A stretch of DNA of 64,000 nucleotides, taken from Mesorhizobium qingshengii (GTDB lineage: Bacteria; Pseudomonadota; Alphaproteobacteria; Rhizobiales; Rhizobiaceae). The notes under the pieces are model-generated. The model saw only the letters and a list, made by a program, of their open reading frames with translations. It had not been told where the DNA came from and did not search any database. Below, piece by piece: positions 51,124 through 59,929 of the stretch. The stretch is taken from assembly GCF_900103325.1 (NCBI RefSeq), contig NZ_FMXM01000027.1, positions 1 to 64,000 on the forward strand. The letters run 5' to 3'. How positions within the stretch are numbered: the first letter of the stretch is position 1; every line of letters begins with the position of its first letter. The translations under genes and the position numbers were made by a program.

Positions 51124-51694
51124 CGTCGCGTTTTTCCGACGCAGCGACAACGCCGGAGAGCAGAAGGCCGATGAACACGATCAGCGTCGCGGCACTCAAC
51201 GCATTGAGCCCGACCATCGCGGCATTGTCAGCGGCACTATAGGCAGCCAGCGGCAGGCCGTAGAAACGGTCGGGAATGAAGTATGCGCCGGCGGCAAGCG
51301 TTATGACCGCGAGGCCGGCCGCACGCTCAGACGGCCTGAACAAAGCCGCGCCTATCAGTGCGCAGGGAATGAGAAATATCTCCACTCCCGAGCCTGTCCC
51401 GAAGGCTTTGGTGCTGACGATTCCGTTGGCGATACCCGTCATCGGCAGCATGAGGCGCCCAATCATCGAGTGACGCCTTGCGACAGCCGGAACCGCCAGG
51501 AAGAAAGGGGTCGACAGGAAGGTGAGAAAGGACGGCGCGATCTTGTCCGCGCCAACGACAGCCCAGAGATAGAGCGGATAGAAAGGCTGATTCCACGCAA
51601 CGACGATTGCAATCCAGTTGGCGGCAACGGTCAGCGGATCGCTGTGCGCGGCATAGGCGTTCAACCAGCGCCACAGGCGTGCGAGGCTTTTCAT
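51095..51694 (-). CDS. multi-pass membrane protein of unknown function
   Basis: 199 residues with about six hydrophobic segments (TVAANWIAIVVAWNQPFYPL, FLTFLSTPFFLAVPAVA, GVEIFLIPCALIGAALF, AAGLAVITLAAGAYF, MVGLNALSAATLIVFIGLLL). I do not recognise the family. It follows the methyltransferase gene by four bases and is probably the last gene of the rpoE operon; its 3' end overlaps the convergent DUF2177 gene. Confidence 0.7.
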   Translation of the reverse strand: MKSLARLWRWLNAYAAHSDPLTVAANWIAIVVAWNQPFYPLYLWAVVGADKIAPSFLTFLSTPFFLAVPAVARRHSMIGRLMLPMTGIANGIVSTKAFGTGSGVEIFLIPCALIGAALFRPSERAAGLAVITLAAGAYFIPDRFYGLPLAAYSAADNAAMVGLNALSAATLIVFIGLLLSGVVAASEKRDVRHRARNSG

Positions 51695-51698
51695 CGGT

Positions 51699-52733
51699 TT
51701 AGCGTGCTGGTCGCAGCAGATAATGGCTGACGCCCCATTCCTCACCGCCCGCATGGCCGAACAGGCCCTCGGTCGCGAGATAGAACAACCGCCAGCGCCG
51801 CCGCCACAGCCCTGCATCACCGCCGTAAACCTTGCCCAGGATGCGGTCGATCTTCTCGCGGTTGGCATCGAACCGCTCAAGCCAGTGACGCGCGGTCCGC
51901 GCGTAGTGTCTGCCGCTCCAGCGCCATTCACGCTCGATCGAGAAACAATCGGCGAAGTGGGCCATCAGGCCATGGCTCGGCATGATCCCACCGGTGAAGA
52001 AATGTTGCGCAATCCAGTCGGCGTCGCTGCGATGGTCAAAGCGATAGGGGCTATGTCGATGGCTGAAGACATGGACGAACAGCCTGCCTTCGGGTTCGAG
52101 CCAGGTCCTGACGCGGGCAAGCAGCTCGCGCCAGTTGGACATATGCTCGAACATCTCGACCGACACCACGCGGTCGAAACTTGCATCCGGCACGAACTCA
52201 TTGATGTCGGCGGTGATCACTTCGATGTTTCGCAGGCCGCGCGCTGCCGCCTCGGACCGGATATGCAGGCGCTGCGGTGACGAATTCGATACCGCCACGA
52301 TGCGTGCGGAGGGAAAGCGCTCTGCCATGAACAGCGTCAGCGAACCCCAGCCGCAACCCAGTTCAAGAATGGATTGTCCGTCTTGAAGTGCGGCATGCTC
52401 GACGGTTTGCGCAAGGGCAGCCGCTTCCGCTTCGGCCAGCGTTTCACCGCCGGTGTCGTAAAGGCAGCAGGAATATTTTCGACGAGGTCCGAGCGTCAGA
52501 GCGAAGAAATCGGGCGGCAGCTCGTAATGCTGCTCGTTGGCTGCAGAGGTGTGCTCCGCGATGGCGTGACTTGCCATGTTCCGTGCAAAGCGCATTTCAT
52601 CGACCAATGGCGCTGTCGCCAGGCGCCGTCGTGTCCTGCCAACAAGAACGTCGATGGCATAACGAGTGGCGGAATCCGGCAGCGGCGCGCGCTCGACGGC
52701 GCGAATTGCGGACCCGATCAGGCTCACGTTCAT
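51699..52733 (-). CDS. cfa: cyclopropane-fatty-acid synthase-like methyltransferase
   Basis: 344 residues. HYELPPDFFALTLGPRRKYS CCLYD is the CFA-synthase active-site region, ILELGCGWGSLTLFMAERFP the SAM-binding loop, and VSVEMFEHMSNWRELLARVR follows. The enzyme class methylates or modifies unsaturated acyl chains in phospholipids; in Rhodobacter a homologue in the RpoE regulon makes furan fatty acid precursors under singlet oxygen. The start overlaps the stop of the DUF1295 gene (ATGA). Confidence 0.88.
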   Translation of the reverse strand: MNVSLIGSAIRAVERAPLPDSATRYAIDVLVGRTRRRLATAPLVDEMRFARNMASHAIAEHTSAANEQHYELPPDFFALTLGPRRKYSCCLYDTGGETLAEAEAAALAQTVEHAALQDGQSILELGCGWGSLTLFMAERFPSARIVAVSNSSPQRLHIRSEAAARGLRNIEVITADINEFVPDASFDRVVSVEMFEHMSNWRELLARVRTWLEPEGRLFVHVFSHRHSPYRFDHRSDADWIAQHFFTGGIMPSHGLMAHFADCFSIEREWRWSGRHYARTARHWLERFDANREKIDRILGKVYGGDAGLWRRRWRLFYLATEGLFGHAGGEEWGVSHYLLRPAR

Positions 52734-53554
52734 CTCCCCTGGTTGAGGGCGGCGGCCCTTGGCAATCCCGGCCAGAACGCGTTGACGCGTGCCTGGTAGT
52801 GACGAAATTGCTCGCCCCGCGAGCGAAGCATATGGGCCTCCAGCGGCGGAATGCCCGATACATGGACGAGCAGCCAATACATCAGGACAGGCCCTCCTAA
52901 CGCCACCCATCCCCACGGATAGACGCCTGTGGTATCGATCGCGATGACCGCGTAGGCGAGCCATCCCAGCCATTCAAAGAAGTAGTTGGGATGTCGTGAC
53001 AGTCCCCAAAGGCCCGCATCGCAGACCTTGCCCGTGTTGGCAGGATCAGCCCGGAAGGCCGTCAGTTGCCGGTCGGCTATCGCCTCTCCACCCACCGCCA
53101 CCAGCATAAGCACGATACCAGCCCAGTCATTGGAGCCTAGCGCCGGGCCGGGATTGTGGGCAGCCGCCATGATCGACAGCACGAGCAGGAAGGCGGCTGC
53201 GGCCTGGATCTGCAGGAACCAGAACAGCCTGGCGCGGAAGTCGGCGCCCCACTCATGTTTGAGCTGGCTGTAGCGCGGATCGTCCTGGCCGCCGCCGGCG
53301 GTCCTCATGGCGATGTGGAAGCCGAGCCTGAGCGACCAGGCAAGCGCAAGACCCGCCACCAGCCACTGTCGTGGGAGTATTTCGTTGTCGGCATAAGTGA
53401 GCAACGCCGCAATGGCGCCGAAGAGGCCGACGGAAAAAGACCAGATCGCATCGATCCATCCTGACCTGCCGCTACGGACTGCCACCAGGTACGCCACCGC
53501 CATCGTCGCCGACAGGCCGACGGCAATTATCAACAGGGCGAAAACGATGCTCAT
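52730..53554 (-). CDS. DUF1295 / steroid 5-alpha-reductase-like membrane protein
   Basis: 274 residues with six to seven helices. Motifs VRSGRSGWIDAIWSFSVGLF (near the N-terminus), RTAGGGQDDPRYSQLKHEWG and GLWGLSRHPNYFFEWLGWLA YAV are diagnostic of DUF1295, an isoprenylcysteine methyltransferase/reductase-like fold. Likely acts on lipids in the inner membrane. It lies between chrR and the CFA-like gene, 9 bp after chrR. Confidence 0.88.
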   Translation of the reverse strand: MSIVFALLIIAVGLSATMAVAYLVAVRSGRSGWIDAIWSFSVGLFGAIAALLTYADNEILPRQWLVAGLALAWSLRLGFHIAMRTAGGGQDDPRYSQLKHEWGADFRARLFWFLQIQAAAAFLLVLSIMAAAHNPGPALGSNDWAGIVLMLVAVGGEAIADRQLTAFRADPANTGKVCDAGLWGLSRHPNYFFEWLGWLAYAVIAIDTTGVYPWGWVALGGPVLMYWLLVHVSGIPPLEAHMLRSRGEQFRHYQARVNAFWPGLPRAAALNQGR

Positions 53555-53563
53555 CAAAGGCGC

Positions 53564-54214
53564 TCAGCCGCCGATGAAAGGCTGGACCAGGCGTCCAAAG
53601 AAGCCGCGAAGCCGCATACGACCTTCGAGCGCGGCAAGGCATATGCATTCCCCCGTCTCGTCAACGACCGGCTGGTGCTGGATCTCGTCGTCGGCCTCAT
53701 CCAGGTCTCCGGGCCCGTAACGGCCACGCGCATCGTAAAACGAGCCCTTCAAGACCTGGGTGTATTCGCAGCCGGAATGCGTATGCTCCGGCAGCCTGCG
53801 ACCCGCTGCTACCTTCAACAGCATGACATTTGCACTGGCATCTTCGGGGATGGTCACGCGGCTCCAGCGCACTCCGGGTCCGATCCAGCGCCACGGGCCG
53901 ATGCCGCACCCGTCCAACGCCTCGGGCAGACGGATGCCGACATCGGCACGCGTCGGCCTTGAGCGCTGCGCTGCCTCACCGCCGCTATCGCTATCCACCT
54001 CGATCCTCGCCATCAGGCGGTCCAGGGCGTCCTCGCCCATCTCTTCCGGCTCGATTCCATTCAGCAGGGCGCCGCCCACTGCTTCGAACTCGGAAATCCG
54101 CGCGGCGCAAGCCGTGCAGCCGCCGACATGCACGGCCACGACGATGCGCGGTCCGCTCTCCAGCGAGCCGCTTGCGAAGCGGAACAACGTCTCGTCGCTC
54201 GGATGATGCTTCAT
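53564..54214 (-). CDS. chrR: ChrR-family zinc anti-sigma factor
   Basis: 216 residues from MKHHPSDETLFRFASG. The zinc anti-sigma domain has His4, His29, Cys33 and Cys36 (HVGGCTAC), equivalent to His6/His31/Cys35/Cys38 of the Rhodobacter protein. The C-terminal cupin (about residues 110-200) has HTHSGCEYTQVLKGSFYDAR and HQPV with metal-type His/Glu ligands. It holds RpoE inactive until singlet oxygen or related stress. It starts at the stop of rpoE, so the two are translationally coupled. Confidence 0.92.
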   Translation of the reverse strand: MKHHPSDETLFRFASGSLESGPRIVVAVHVGGCTACAARISEFEAVGGALLNGIEPEEMGEDALDRLMARIEVDSDSGGEAAQRSRPTRADVGIRLPEALDGCGIGPWRWIGPGVRWSRVTIPEDASANVMLLKVAAGRRLPEHTHSGCEYTQVLKGSFYDARGRYGPGDLDEADDEIQHQPVVDETGECICLAALEGRMRLRGFFGRLVQPFIGG

Positions 54215-54795
54215 CATTTGAGGTCGTCCAGGATGAGGCGCAGACGGCCGAGGGCCAGCCGAACGCGCGATTTTACAGTGCCGAGCGGGATACCGAGCTC
54301 GCCCGCGATCTCCGATTGGGGTTTGTCGCCGAAGAAGGACAGCCGCAGGATCTGGGCTTGTTCGCTGGATAACAGGGCGATCGCCGAACGCACGCGCTCT
54401 TCGCGCTCTGCCGTCATTACCGCCGCTTCCCCCGAAACCGGACCATCCACCTCATCTGAAGGATCGAAGGCCCTGGCTACAGTCGCGGGGCGGCTTTCCC
54501 GGCGCAGCCGGTCGATCCGCACGTTGCGGGCGATCGTGAATATCCAGGTCGAGACTCCCGCTCGCCGCGGATCAAAGTAGGAGGCCTTCTTCCAGACCAG
54601 AAGCATGGTTTCCTGAGCAACATCCTCGGCCGCCGAAGCCGTCATCCCGGATCGCATCATAAAGGCCTTCAATCGCGGCGCGTAGAAACCGAAGAGCGCG
54701 GCGAAGGCCGCGCGATCCCGCCCTTTGGCGACCGCGGAAATCAGGCGTATCGCCTCCTCCGGAGATAGGGTCCCTTCATCCGCGCGCATGGTCAT
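54214..54795 (-). CDS. rpoE: ECF sigma factor RpoE (ChrR-controlled)
   Basis: 193 residues. Region 2 is FGFYAPRLKAFMMRSGMTAS, AAEDVAQETMLLVWKKASYF DPRRAGVSTWIFTIARNVRI DRLRR; region 4 is LRLSFFGDKPQSEIAGELGI PLGTVKSRVRLALGRLR. Two close start codons exist (54795 and 54789). It recruits RNA polymerase to TGATCC-N18 promoters, three of which lie in this window, one of them in front of its own gene. Confidence 0.92.
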   Translation of the reverse strand: MTMRADEGTLSPEEAIRLISAVAKGRDRAAFAALFGFYAPRLKAFMMRSGMTASAAEDVAQETMLLVWKKASYFDPRRAGVSTWIFTIARNVRIDRLRRESRPATVARAFDPSDEVDGPVSGEAAVMTAEREERVRSAIALLSSEQAQILRLSFFGDKPQSEIAGELGIPLGTVKSRVRLALGRLRLILDDLK

Positions 54796-54875
54796 CGCCA
54801 ATCCGATCTTCGTGGAATCGAAGGCCAGCGAAACCGTATCAGCAATGAACCAATTTCCCGATGCATTCATGGACC

Positions 54876-54905
54876 CTGTTACGCGCGGCCACGACGTTCG
54901 GATCA
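54876..54905 (-). promoter_or_regulatory. RpoE-type ECF promoter of rpoE-chrR operon
   Basis: On the minus strand TGATCC (54905-54900), an 18-base spacer and TAACAG (54881-54876). It lies about 80 bp before the rpoE start and indicates autoregulation. Confidence 0.65.
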
Positions 54906-54933
54906 CCAACCGTGCGGTAATCCGCCAGGACTG

Positions 54934-54963
54934 TGATCCACACTGCGCGCAGCCGCGTACAAG
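54934..54963 (+). promoter_or_regulatory. RpoE-type ECF promoter of the FAD oxidoreductase operon
   Basis: TGATCC (54934-54939), an 18-base spacer and TACAAG (54958-54963), about 45 bp before the start at 55007. It is divergent from the rpoE promoter, with 28 bp between the two -35 boxes. Confidence 0.65.
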
Positions 54964-55006
54964 TTGAAGTTAGGGGAGGAGCGCCGCCCCTTCCACTCGA
55001 AACTGG

Positions 55007-56365
55007 ATGGCGCGTATCATGGCAGGCGGCACGCACTTGGTCACGGATCAGCGCAAGGATATAGCGGTCGTCGGCAGCGGCATCTCCGGACTGTCAGCCG
55101 CATGGCTGCTTTCGGAACGCCACAACGTATCCCTGTTCGAGGCAGGTTCCCGCCTCGGTGGCCACAGCAACACAGTCGAGGCCAGCGGCATCCAGGTCGA
55201 CACCGGTTTCATTGTCTACAATGAAGTTACCTACCCTAATCTGACGGCCCTGTTTGCCCATATTGGCGTGCGCAGCAAGCCGTCCGAGATGTCGTTCTCG
55301 GTTTCGCTGGACGGTGGACGCCTGGAGTATTCCGGGACCGGGTTGGGCGGGCTGCTGGCCCAGCCAGGCAATGTCGGACGCCCTCGGTTCTGGCGCATGC
55401 TTCGGGAGCTGCTCCGGTTCTATCGCGAGGCACCTTACGATATCTCCCGTATTGGCGAGTGCAGCCTCGCCGAATATCTCGATGCCAAGGGTTATGGAGC
55501 CGCATTCCGTGAGGACCATCTCTATCCTATGGCGGCGGCGATTTGGTCGACCCCGGCGGCGGAGGTTGGCAACTACCCGGCCGCAGCCTTCATCCGGTTC
55601 TGCAAAAATCATGGCTTGCTCAAGCTGGCGGGCCGGCCGATGTGGCGGACCGTCGATGGCGGAAGCCGCAAGTATGTGGAGCGCCTTGCCGAGCTCTTCA
55701 CCGGGCGGATATTCCTCGGACGTGGCGTCCGGTCCATTGCACGGCACTCGGGAGCGGCATGGCTCACGGATGCCGAGGGCGTCGAGCACCGCTTCGATCA
55801 AGTCGTTGTCGCAACCCACGCCAACCAGGCACTGCGCCTGCTGGCCGACGCGAGCGACGAGGAAGAACAACTGCTGGGCAGTTTCGGCTACAGCCGCAAC
55901 GAGGCCGTGCTGCATTCCGATCCGCGCCTCATGCCGCGCAGAAAACGCGCCTGGTCGAGCTGGAACTACCTTGCCGAGACGCAAGGTGAAACCCGCAAGT
56001 TGTCCGTGACGTACTGGATGAACAGGTTACAGTCCCTGCCGGACCGACAGCCGCTGTTTGTGACGCTCAACCCTGCCGTGGAGCCTGAGGCCCGGACTGT
56101 GAGACATCGCGAAATCTACGAGCATCCGGCATTCGACGCAGCCGCAATGCGGGCGCAACGGGCGCTTTGGTCGCTGCAAGGGGTCCGCAACACCTGGTTC
56201 TGCGGGGCCTATTTCGGCGCCGGCTTCCACGAGGACGGGCTGCAGTCCGGCCTTGCCGTAGCCGAGGCGCTGGGGGGTGTGCGTCGCCCTTGGGACGTGC
56301 CGGATGAATCGGGCCGGATCCACATTTCGACCGCGGTCAAGCGGCCCCACCTCGTGGCTGCCTGA
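55007..56365 (+). CDS. FAD/NAD(P)-binding amine-oxidase-like protein
   Basis: 452 residues (ATG 55007 or 55019). IAVVGSGISGLSAAWLLSER HNVSLFEAGSRLGGHSNTV is the FAD-binding GxGxxG with the following acidic residue and RLGGH motif. The end WFCGAYFGAGFHEDGLQSGL AVAEAL is the second dinucleotide motif. Members of this family sit next to DUF1365 and CFA-type genes in RpoE regulons and are thought to modify fatty acyl chains. The stop overlaps the next gene by one base. Confidence 0.87.
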   Translation: MARIMAGGTHLVTDQRKDIAVVGSGISGLSAAWLLSERHNVSLFEAGSRLGGHSNTVEASGIQVDTGFIVYNEVTYPNLTALFAHIGVRSKPSEMSFSVSLDGGRLEYSGTGLGGLLAQPGNVGRPRFWRMLRELLRFYREAPYDISRIGECSLAEYLDAKGYGAAFREDHLYPMAAAIWSTPAAEVGNYPAAAFIRFCKNHGLLKLAGRPMWRTVDGGSRKYVERLAELFTGRIFLGRGVRSIARHSGAAWLTDAEGVEHRFDQVVVATHANQALRLLADASDEEEQLLGSFGYSRNEAVLHSDPRLMPRRKRAWSSWNYLAETQGETRKLSVTYWMNRLQSLPDRQPLFVTLNPAVEPEARTVRHREIYEHPAFDAAAMRAQRALWSLQGVRNTWFCGAYFGAGFHEDGLQSGLAVAEALGGVRRPWDVPDESGRIHISTAVKRPHLVAA

Positions 56366-57177
56366 TGCCGGAACCGCAATCAGCTCTGTACGCAGGCAAG
56401 GTCATGCACCAGCGGCTGAAGCCGCGTCGGCACAGGCTATCCTATCGCATGTTCCTTTTGCTGCTCGACCTCGACGAGATCGACGCTCTTGGCACGAGGC
56501 TGCGGCTGTTTTCGCGCAACCGGTTCAACTTTTTTGGCTTCGTTGACCGCGATCACGGCGACAGCTCGGATGGATCGCTTCGTGCCTATGTCGAACGGCA
56601 GCTGAACGCCTCGGGGATCGAGGCGGATGGCGGGCCGATCCGGCTTTTGTCGATGCCGAGGATGCTCGGATATGCCTTCAATCCGCTGAGCGTTTATTTC
56701 TGCCATCGTCGGCAGGGCGATCTCACCGCCATCCTTTACGAAGTCAGCAACACTTTCGGCCAGCGTCACAGCTACTTGATCCCCGTCGCTGACAGCGGGC
56801 GGGAGGGTTTGATCGAGCAGCACTGCGACAAACACTTCTATGTGTCACCGTTCATCGCCATGGGCATGCACTATCGCTTCCGGGTCGGTCCACCAGGCAA
56901 CGAAGTGTCGATTCACATTACTGCCAGCGATGACCAAGGACCACTCATCGTCGCCAGTTTCTCCGGCAAGCGGCGTCCGCTCACCGACACTACGCTGGCG
57001 CGCGCCTTCCTCGCCTATCCGCTGCTGACAATAAAAGTCATCGCCGCCATCCATTGGGAGGCACTCCTTTTATGGGCAAAGGGTATGCGGTTCTACGCGC
57101 GCCCGGACCCGCCGCGCGAGCCAGTGACTCATGTTTCCGTGGAGCGGCATTCCCAGAGGGAAATCGAGCCGTCATAG
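56365..57177 (+). CDS. DUF1365 family protein
   Basis: 270 residues. ALYAGKVMHQRLKPRRHRLS YRMFLLLLDLDEI is the typical DUF1365 start, followed by LLSMPRMLGYAFNPLSVYFC HRRQ and HCDKHFYVSPFIAMGMHYRF. Biochemical role unknown; linked to cyclopropane or furan fatty acid formation by constant gene neighbourhood. It is the last gene of the operon driven from 54934. Confidence 0.9.
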   Translation: MPEPQSALYAGKVMHQRLKPRRHRLSYRMFLLLLDLDEIDALGTRLRLFSRNRFNFFGFVDRDHGDSSDGSLRAYVERQLNASGIEADGGPIRLLSMPRMLGYAFNPLSVYFCHRRQGDLTAILYEVSNTFGQRHSYLIPVADSGREGLIEQHCDKHFYVSPFIAMGMHYRFRVGPPGNEVSIHITASDDQGPLIVASFSGKRRPLTDTTLARAFLAYPLLTIKVIAAIHWEALLLWAKGMRFYARPDPPREPVTHVSVERHSQREIEPS

Positions 57178-57959
57178 CCATTTAGTTGAACATGATTGTT
57201 GCCGGAGCGCAGACTTTCTGCCGCGTGGAGTTCCTGCAGGTCGGTAAGAGAGAGGCTCCTGCATTTGCGATGAAGTGTTCGCGGTAGGGCGCCAGGCGTT
57301 TACACACTCGAGATCAAAGGCTCCAACGGCATATCCCTCGAGCCGCCTGTTCGCCTTGTCGCGGCGGAGGATGTCCCCTGCTGGAAGGCGCCACCACGGA
57401 CGAGCCGTCGAGCCAGGAATATCGGGGCTTTCTTCCTGCTACGGCGCGCCCTCGACATGGCGAGCGGAAGCAATCTCGCGCTTGCTGCCTCTGGCAAGGG
57501 GAACGAGGATTTCTTTGGCCAAGCCATCGTCGGCCTGGAAAACATCACCGGGGATAGGGCTGCCATGGCGTCAAACAACTGAGGACGTGCCCAGGATACG
57601 ATCGTTGCGCAGACAGGTTAGTGGGTTCGGTAACCTTGTCCGCTTTGCGCCTCATTTGGCCATTGAGGGTGCAATGAGCCCTGCCGAAAGCTGTCGTCGA
57701 TGATTTGCGCTTGTATTGGCAATCAGCAACCGCGCCGGCGAATCGACAGCGTGAAACCGGGCAGGCGACAGCCAGTTCTGTTTCGAGCCGTGGCCAAGGT
57801 CGGACGTCATCCCGACCAACGCAACCTGACGAAATCCTACTTGGAACGCCGCAGCCGAGCGCGAGTTGTACGAGCGCAATCCGTTCATTGGAGGACATCT
57901 TATGGCAAAGCGTCGAGAGCAAGAAACAGACCTCACACCCGCCGAGGCGACAGATCGCC
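57178..57959. other. intergenic DNA with possible degraded frames
   Basis: No complete gene. A plus-strand reading ending FFGQAIVGLENITGDRAAMA SNN at about 57580 looks faintly coding but lacks a start and a family. A short frame at 57902-57979 (MAKRREQETDLTPAEATDRR onward) overlaps the start of the next remnant. Confidence 0.35.
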
Positions 57960-58193
57960 GGTTCGGCTTCGGTGACAAATGACAAGGGAAAAATTGCCGA
58001 GCTCTGGGAGAAAACTGACGCGGCATGGTGGGACAATGCCGACGACCCTGAAATCCGGCTGATAACGGTGACACCGGACGAAGGCGAATTGTGGGACAGC
58101 CCAGGACTTGTCGTCGCAACCGCAACGATGGTGTTCGCGGCTGTCACCGGCGCCAAGCCGAATGTGGTCGACAATGCAGAGGTCAATCTCTGA
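57960..58193 (+). pseudogene. C-terminal remnant of a PPOX-type general stress protein
   Basis: The frame reads VTNDKGKIAELWEKTDAAWW, DNADDPEIRLITVTPDEGEL WDSPGLVVATATMVFAAVTG, then ends NVVDNAEVNL. This is the second half of pyridoxamine-5'-phosphate-oxidase-like general stress proteins (KIEELW, ITVTPxExEYWDSP). The N-terminal FMN-binding strands are missing, so it is truncated. Confidence 0.7.
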
Positions 58194-58483
58194 GATGGTC
58201 AGGCCAGTCGGCAGCATTGCCGGAGAAACAGATGCACAATCCTGCGACGAAATACACCGCGATCCGGTCCTCGGGCAGCGCCAGGAATGGCCGGCTGTTC
58301 GGCGCGACATGGACCCGGTTCCCGAAGAATTCTACCACGCCCGCAGGCCGGCAGTTGCCCTTGGACAAGTGCCGTCCAGGCCTGATGATCAAAGGCGGCG
58401 ACAGGTTCAAGGCGAGCATACCGGCGGCCTTGGTCTGCATGGCACGGTCACTGCGAAGACTGTTATCGCCGAGATCGTCTGGG

Positions 58484-58651
58484 CTAACCTTGCGCCGACT
58501 TAGAACCGCTCGACCGGCAAAGTTTCGCGTTTTCCTCGGCCAACAACTGTAGAAGCAACTCGAGATTTGCAGCGTCTGTTTCTGTTTCCAGCTTCTTTTC
58601 GAAATGCCTGATGTTTCTTTGGTGTACAAATTCAGCGTATTGATGGGCAAT
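58484..58651 (-). CDS. small helical protein, paralogue of 13566-13733, apparent ATT start
   Basis: On the minus strand the frame IAHQYAEFVHQRNIRHFEKK, LETETDAANLELLLQLLAEE, then NAKLCRSSGSKSAQG matches the 55-residue protein at 13566 over its full length, about 31 identities by eye. The position of the ATG in that gene is ATT here (58651-58649), with an upstream AAAGGGGCGCGC resembling the other gene's AAGGAGCGCG. No ATG, GTG or TTG lies between the upstream in-frame stop and the conserved region. It either uses a rare ATT start or has lost its start codon. Confidence 0.6.
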   Translation of the reverse strand: MAHQYAEFVHQRNIRHFEKKLETETDAANLELLLQLLAEENAKLCRSSGSKSAQG

Positions 58652-59039
58652 GCGCGCCCCTTTGGCTGCAGAACGTTGCTAACTCTACGCGCGATATAAG
58701 CTTTTGCCGCAGCGGGTCCAGAGCGATACTTTGTGTTTGCGATGTCGTTTTCGTCACCGGGCGGCGACCGCGGCTGCATCCAGGCCGTCGCATGGCGTGC
58801 CTCGTTCTGGAATTGAGCCCGCATCGCAGGGGGTCCTTGAACGCATCCGGCGCGGTTGTCGCTTGGGTCAACGCCGATAAGCCGCCTCAAAGCCAAAGGA
58901 GCAGCGCGGCATATGACGGATCACCGAGATCGTACCGGCGCCCCTCCGTATGAAAGGCTCCCGGCAAAGGCTGCCAGCCACGATACCACTCTTGGAAACA
59001 GAACGTCGGAATGGGGGCGCCCACAGGCTTGCACCGGCC
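58652..59039. other. intergenic DNA
   Basis: About 390 bp without a supported gene on either strand. Confidence 0.4.
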
Positions 59040-59612
59040 CTACGCCTCCCTGGGAAGGACCTGGAGAACCCGCGCGATGAACATGTGGAACTCCGCCATG
59101 TAACTGCGCAAGAACTGCTCGGTGGATTCAACGGTGACTTCGCCCCTGTCCGTGATCAGGCCCGGCGTGAACTGGATATAGGCTTCCGGCGCGTTCATCT
59201 GGGGCGAGTTGCAGAAGCTGAGCACGCTGCGCAGGCTCTGTTGGGCTACGGCGGTCCCGATCGTTCCGGGCGATGTCCCGATGACGGCAGACGGTTTGCG
59301 GGAGAAGGAATTCTTGCCGTAGGGCCGACTTGCCCAGTCGATGGCGTTCTTGAGCCCGCCCGGGATAGAGCGATTGTACTCAGGTGTGACGAAAAGGACG
59401 GCCTCGACCGAGGCGATGGCATCCTTGAAAGCACGCGCGACAGGCGGAAAATCCGCATCGTAGTCGTAGCTGTAGAGGGGCAAATCCTTGAAGGAGATCT
59501 CCGACATTTCAAGCTCTGGCGGGGCGAGCTGGACGAGGGCTGTCGCGAGCTTGCGGTTGATCGAGCCTTTTGCGAGGCTGCCGATCAGATAGCCGACTTT
59601 GTGCGTGGTCAT
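59040..59612 (-). CDS. NADPH-dependent FMN reductase
   Basis: 190 residues. VGYLIGSLAKGSINRKLATA is the flavin phosphate loop (GSxxxxSxNxxLA) and LFVTPEYNRSIPGGLKNAID WASRP the second FMN contact, as in ArsH/ChrR-like quinone and azo-reductases of the NADPH_dep_FMN_red family. Single gene; three repeats of the TGxGATTTTGC type lie upstream and may bind a regulator. Confidence 0.88.
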   Translation of the reverse strand: MTTHKVGYLIGSLAKGSINRKLATALVQLAPPELEMSEISFKDLPLYSYDYDADFPPVARAFKDAIASVEAVLFVTPEYNRSIPGGLKNAIDWASRPYGKNSFSRKPSAVIGTSPGTIGTAVAQQSLRSVLSFCNSPQMNAPEAYIQFTPGLITDRGEVTVESTEQFLRSYMAEFHMFIARVLQVLPREA

Positions 59613-59674
59613 GAGGATCTACCGTATCGCCACCGCCACCCCTCATATTATCCGCCCAACAAAGGTCGGGCGCC

Positions 59675-59764
59675 AGTGAGATTTTGCCGGTGTTCAAGGC
59701 AAGATACGGGAACTCTCCCGAAACCAGTGCGATTTTGCGCAATCGTCGAGTCGGCAAAATCACA
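59675..59764. repeat. three-copy TGnGATTTTGCCG motif
   Basis: GTGAGATTTTGCCG (59676-59689), GTGCGATTTTGCGC (59727-59740) and, inverted, CGGCAAAATCACA (59752-59764). The first two copies are 51 bp apart, about five helical turns. They lie 64-152 bp upstream of the FMN reductase start at 59612 and are candidates for operator sites. The rest of 59613-59929 holds no gene. Confidence 0.5.
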
Positions 59765-59929
59765 TCTCTCCGCGTCTCCGCGCGTTACCGTCTGTCCTCC
59801 ATGAAAGGCGCTCGACATCCGCTTAGCTGACGTCGAGGCTACCGTCGCGCTGCCGACCCTCGAGAACAGGCTCGATCTGTCCCGTTTTCATCCCCACCTG
59901 GTCGGCGACGTTGCGGGGTCCAACCCAGC

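Noticed and set aside
57275-57703. 142-codon plus-strand frame after DUF1365
   Set aside because: It has no recognisable motif, and another frame in the same place looks equally (weakly) coding.
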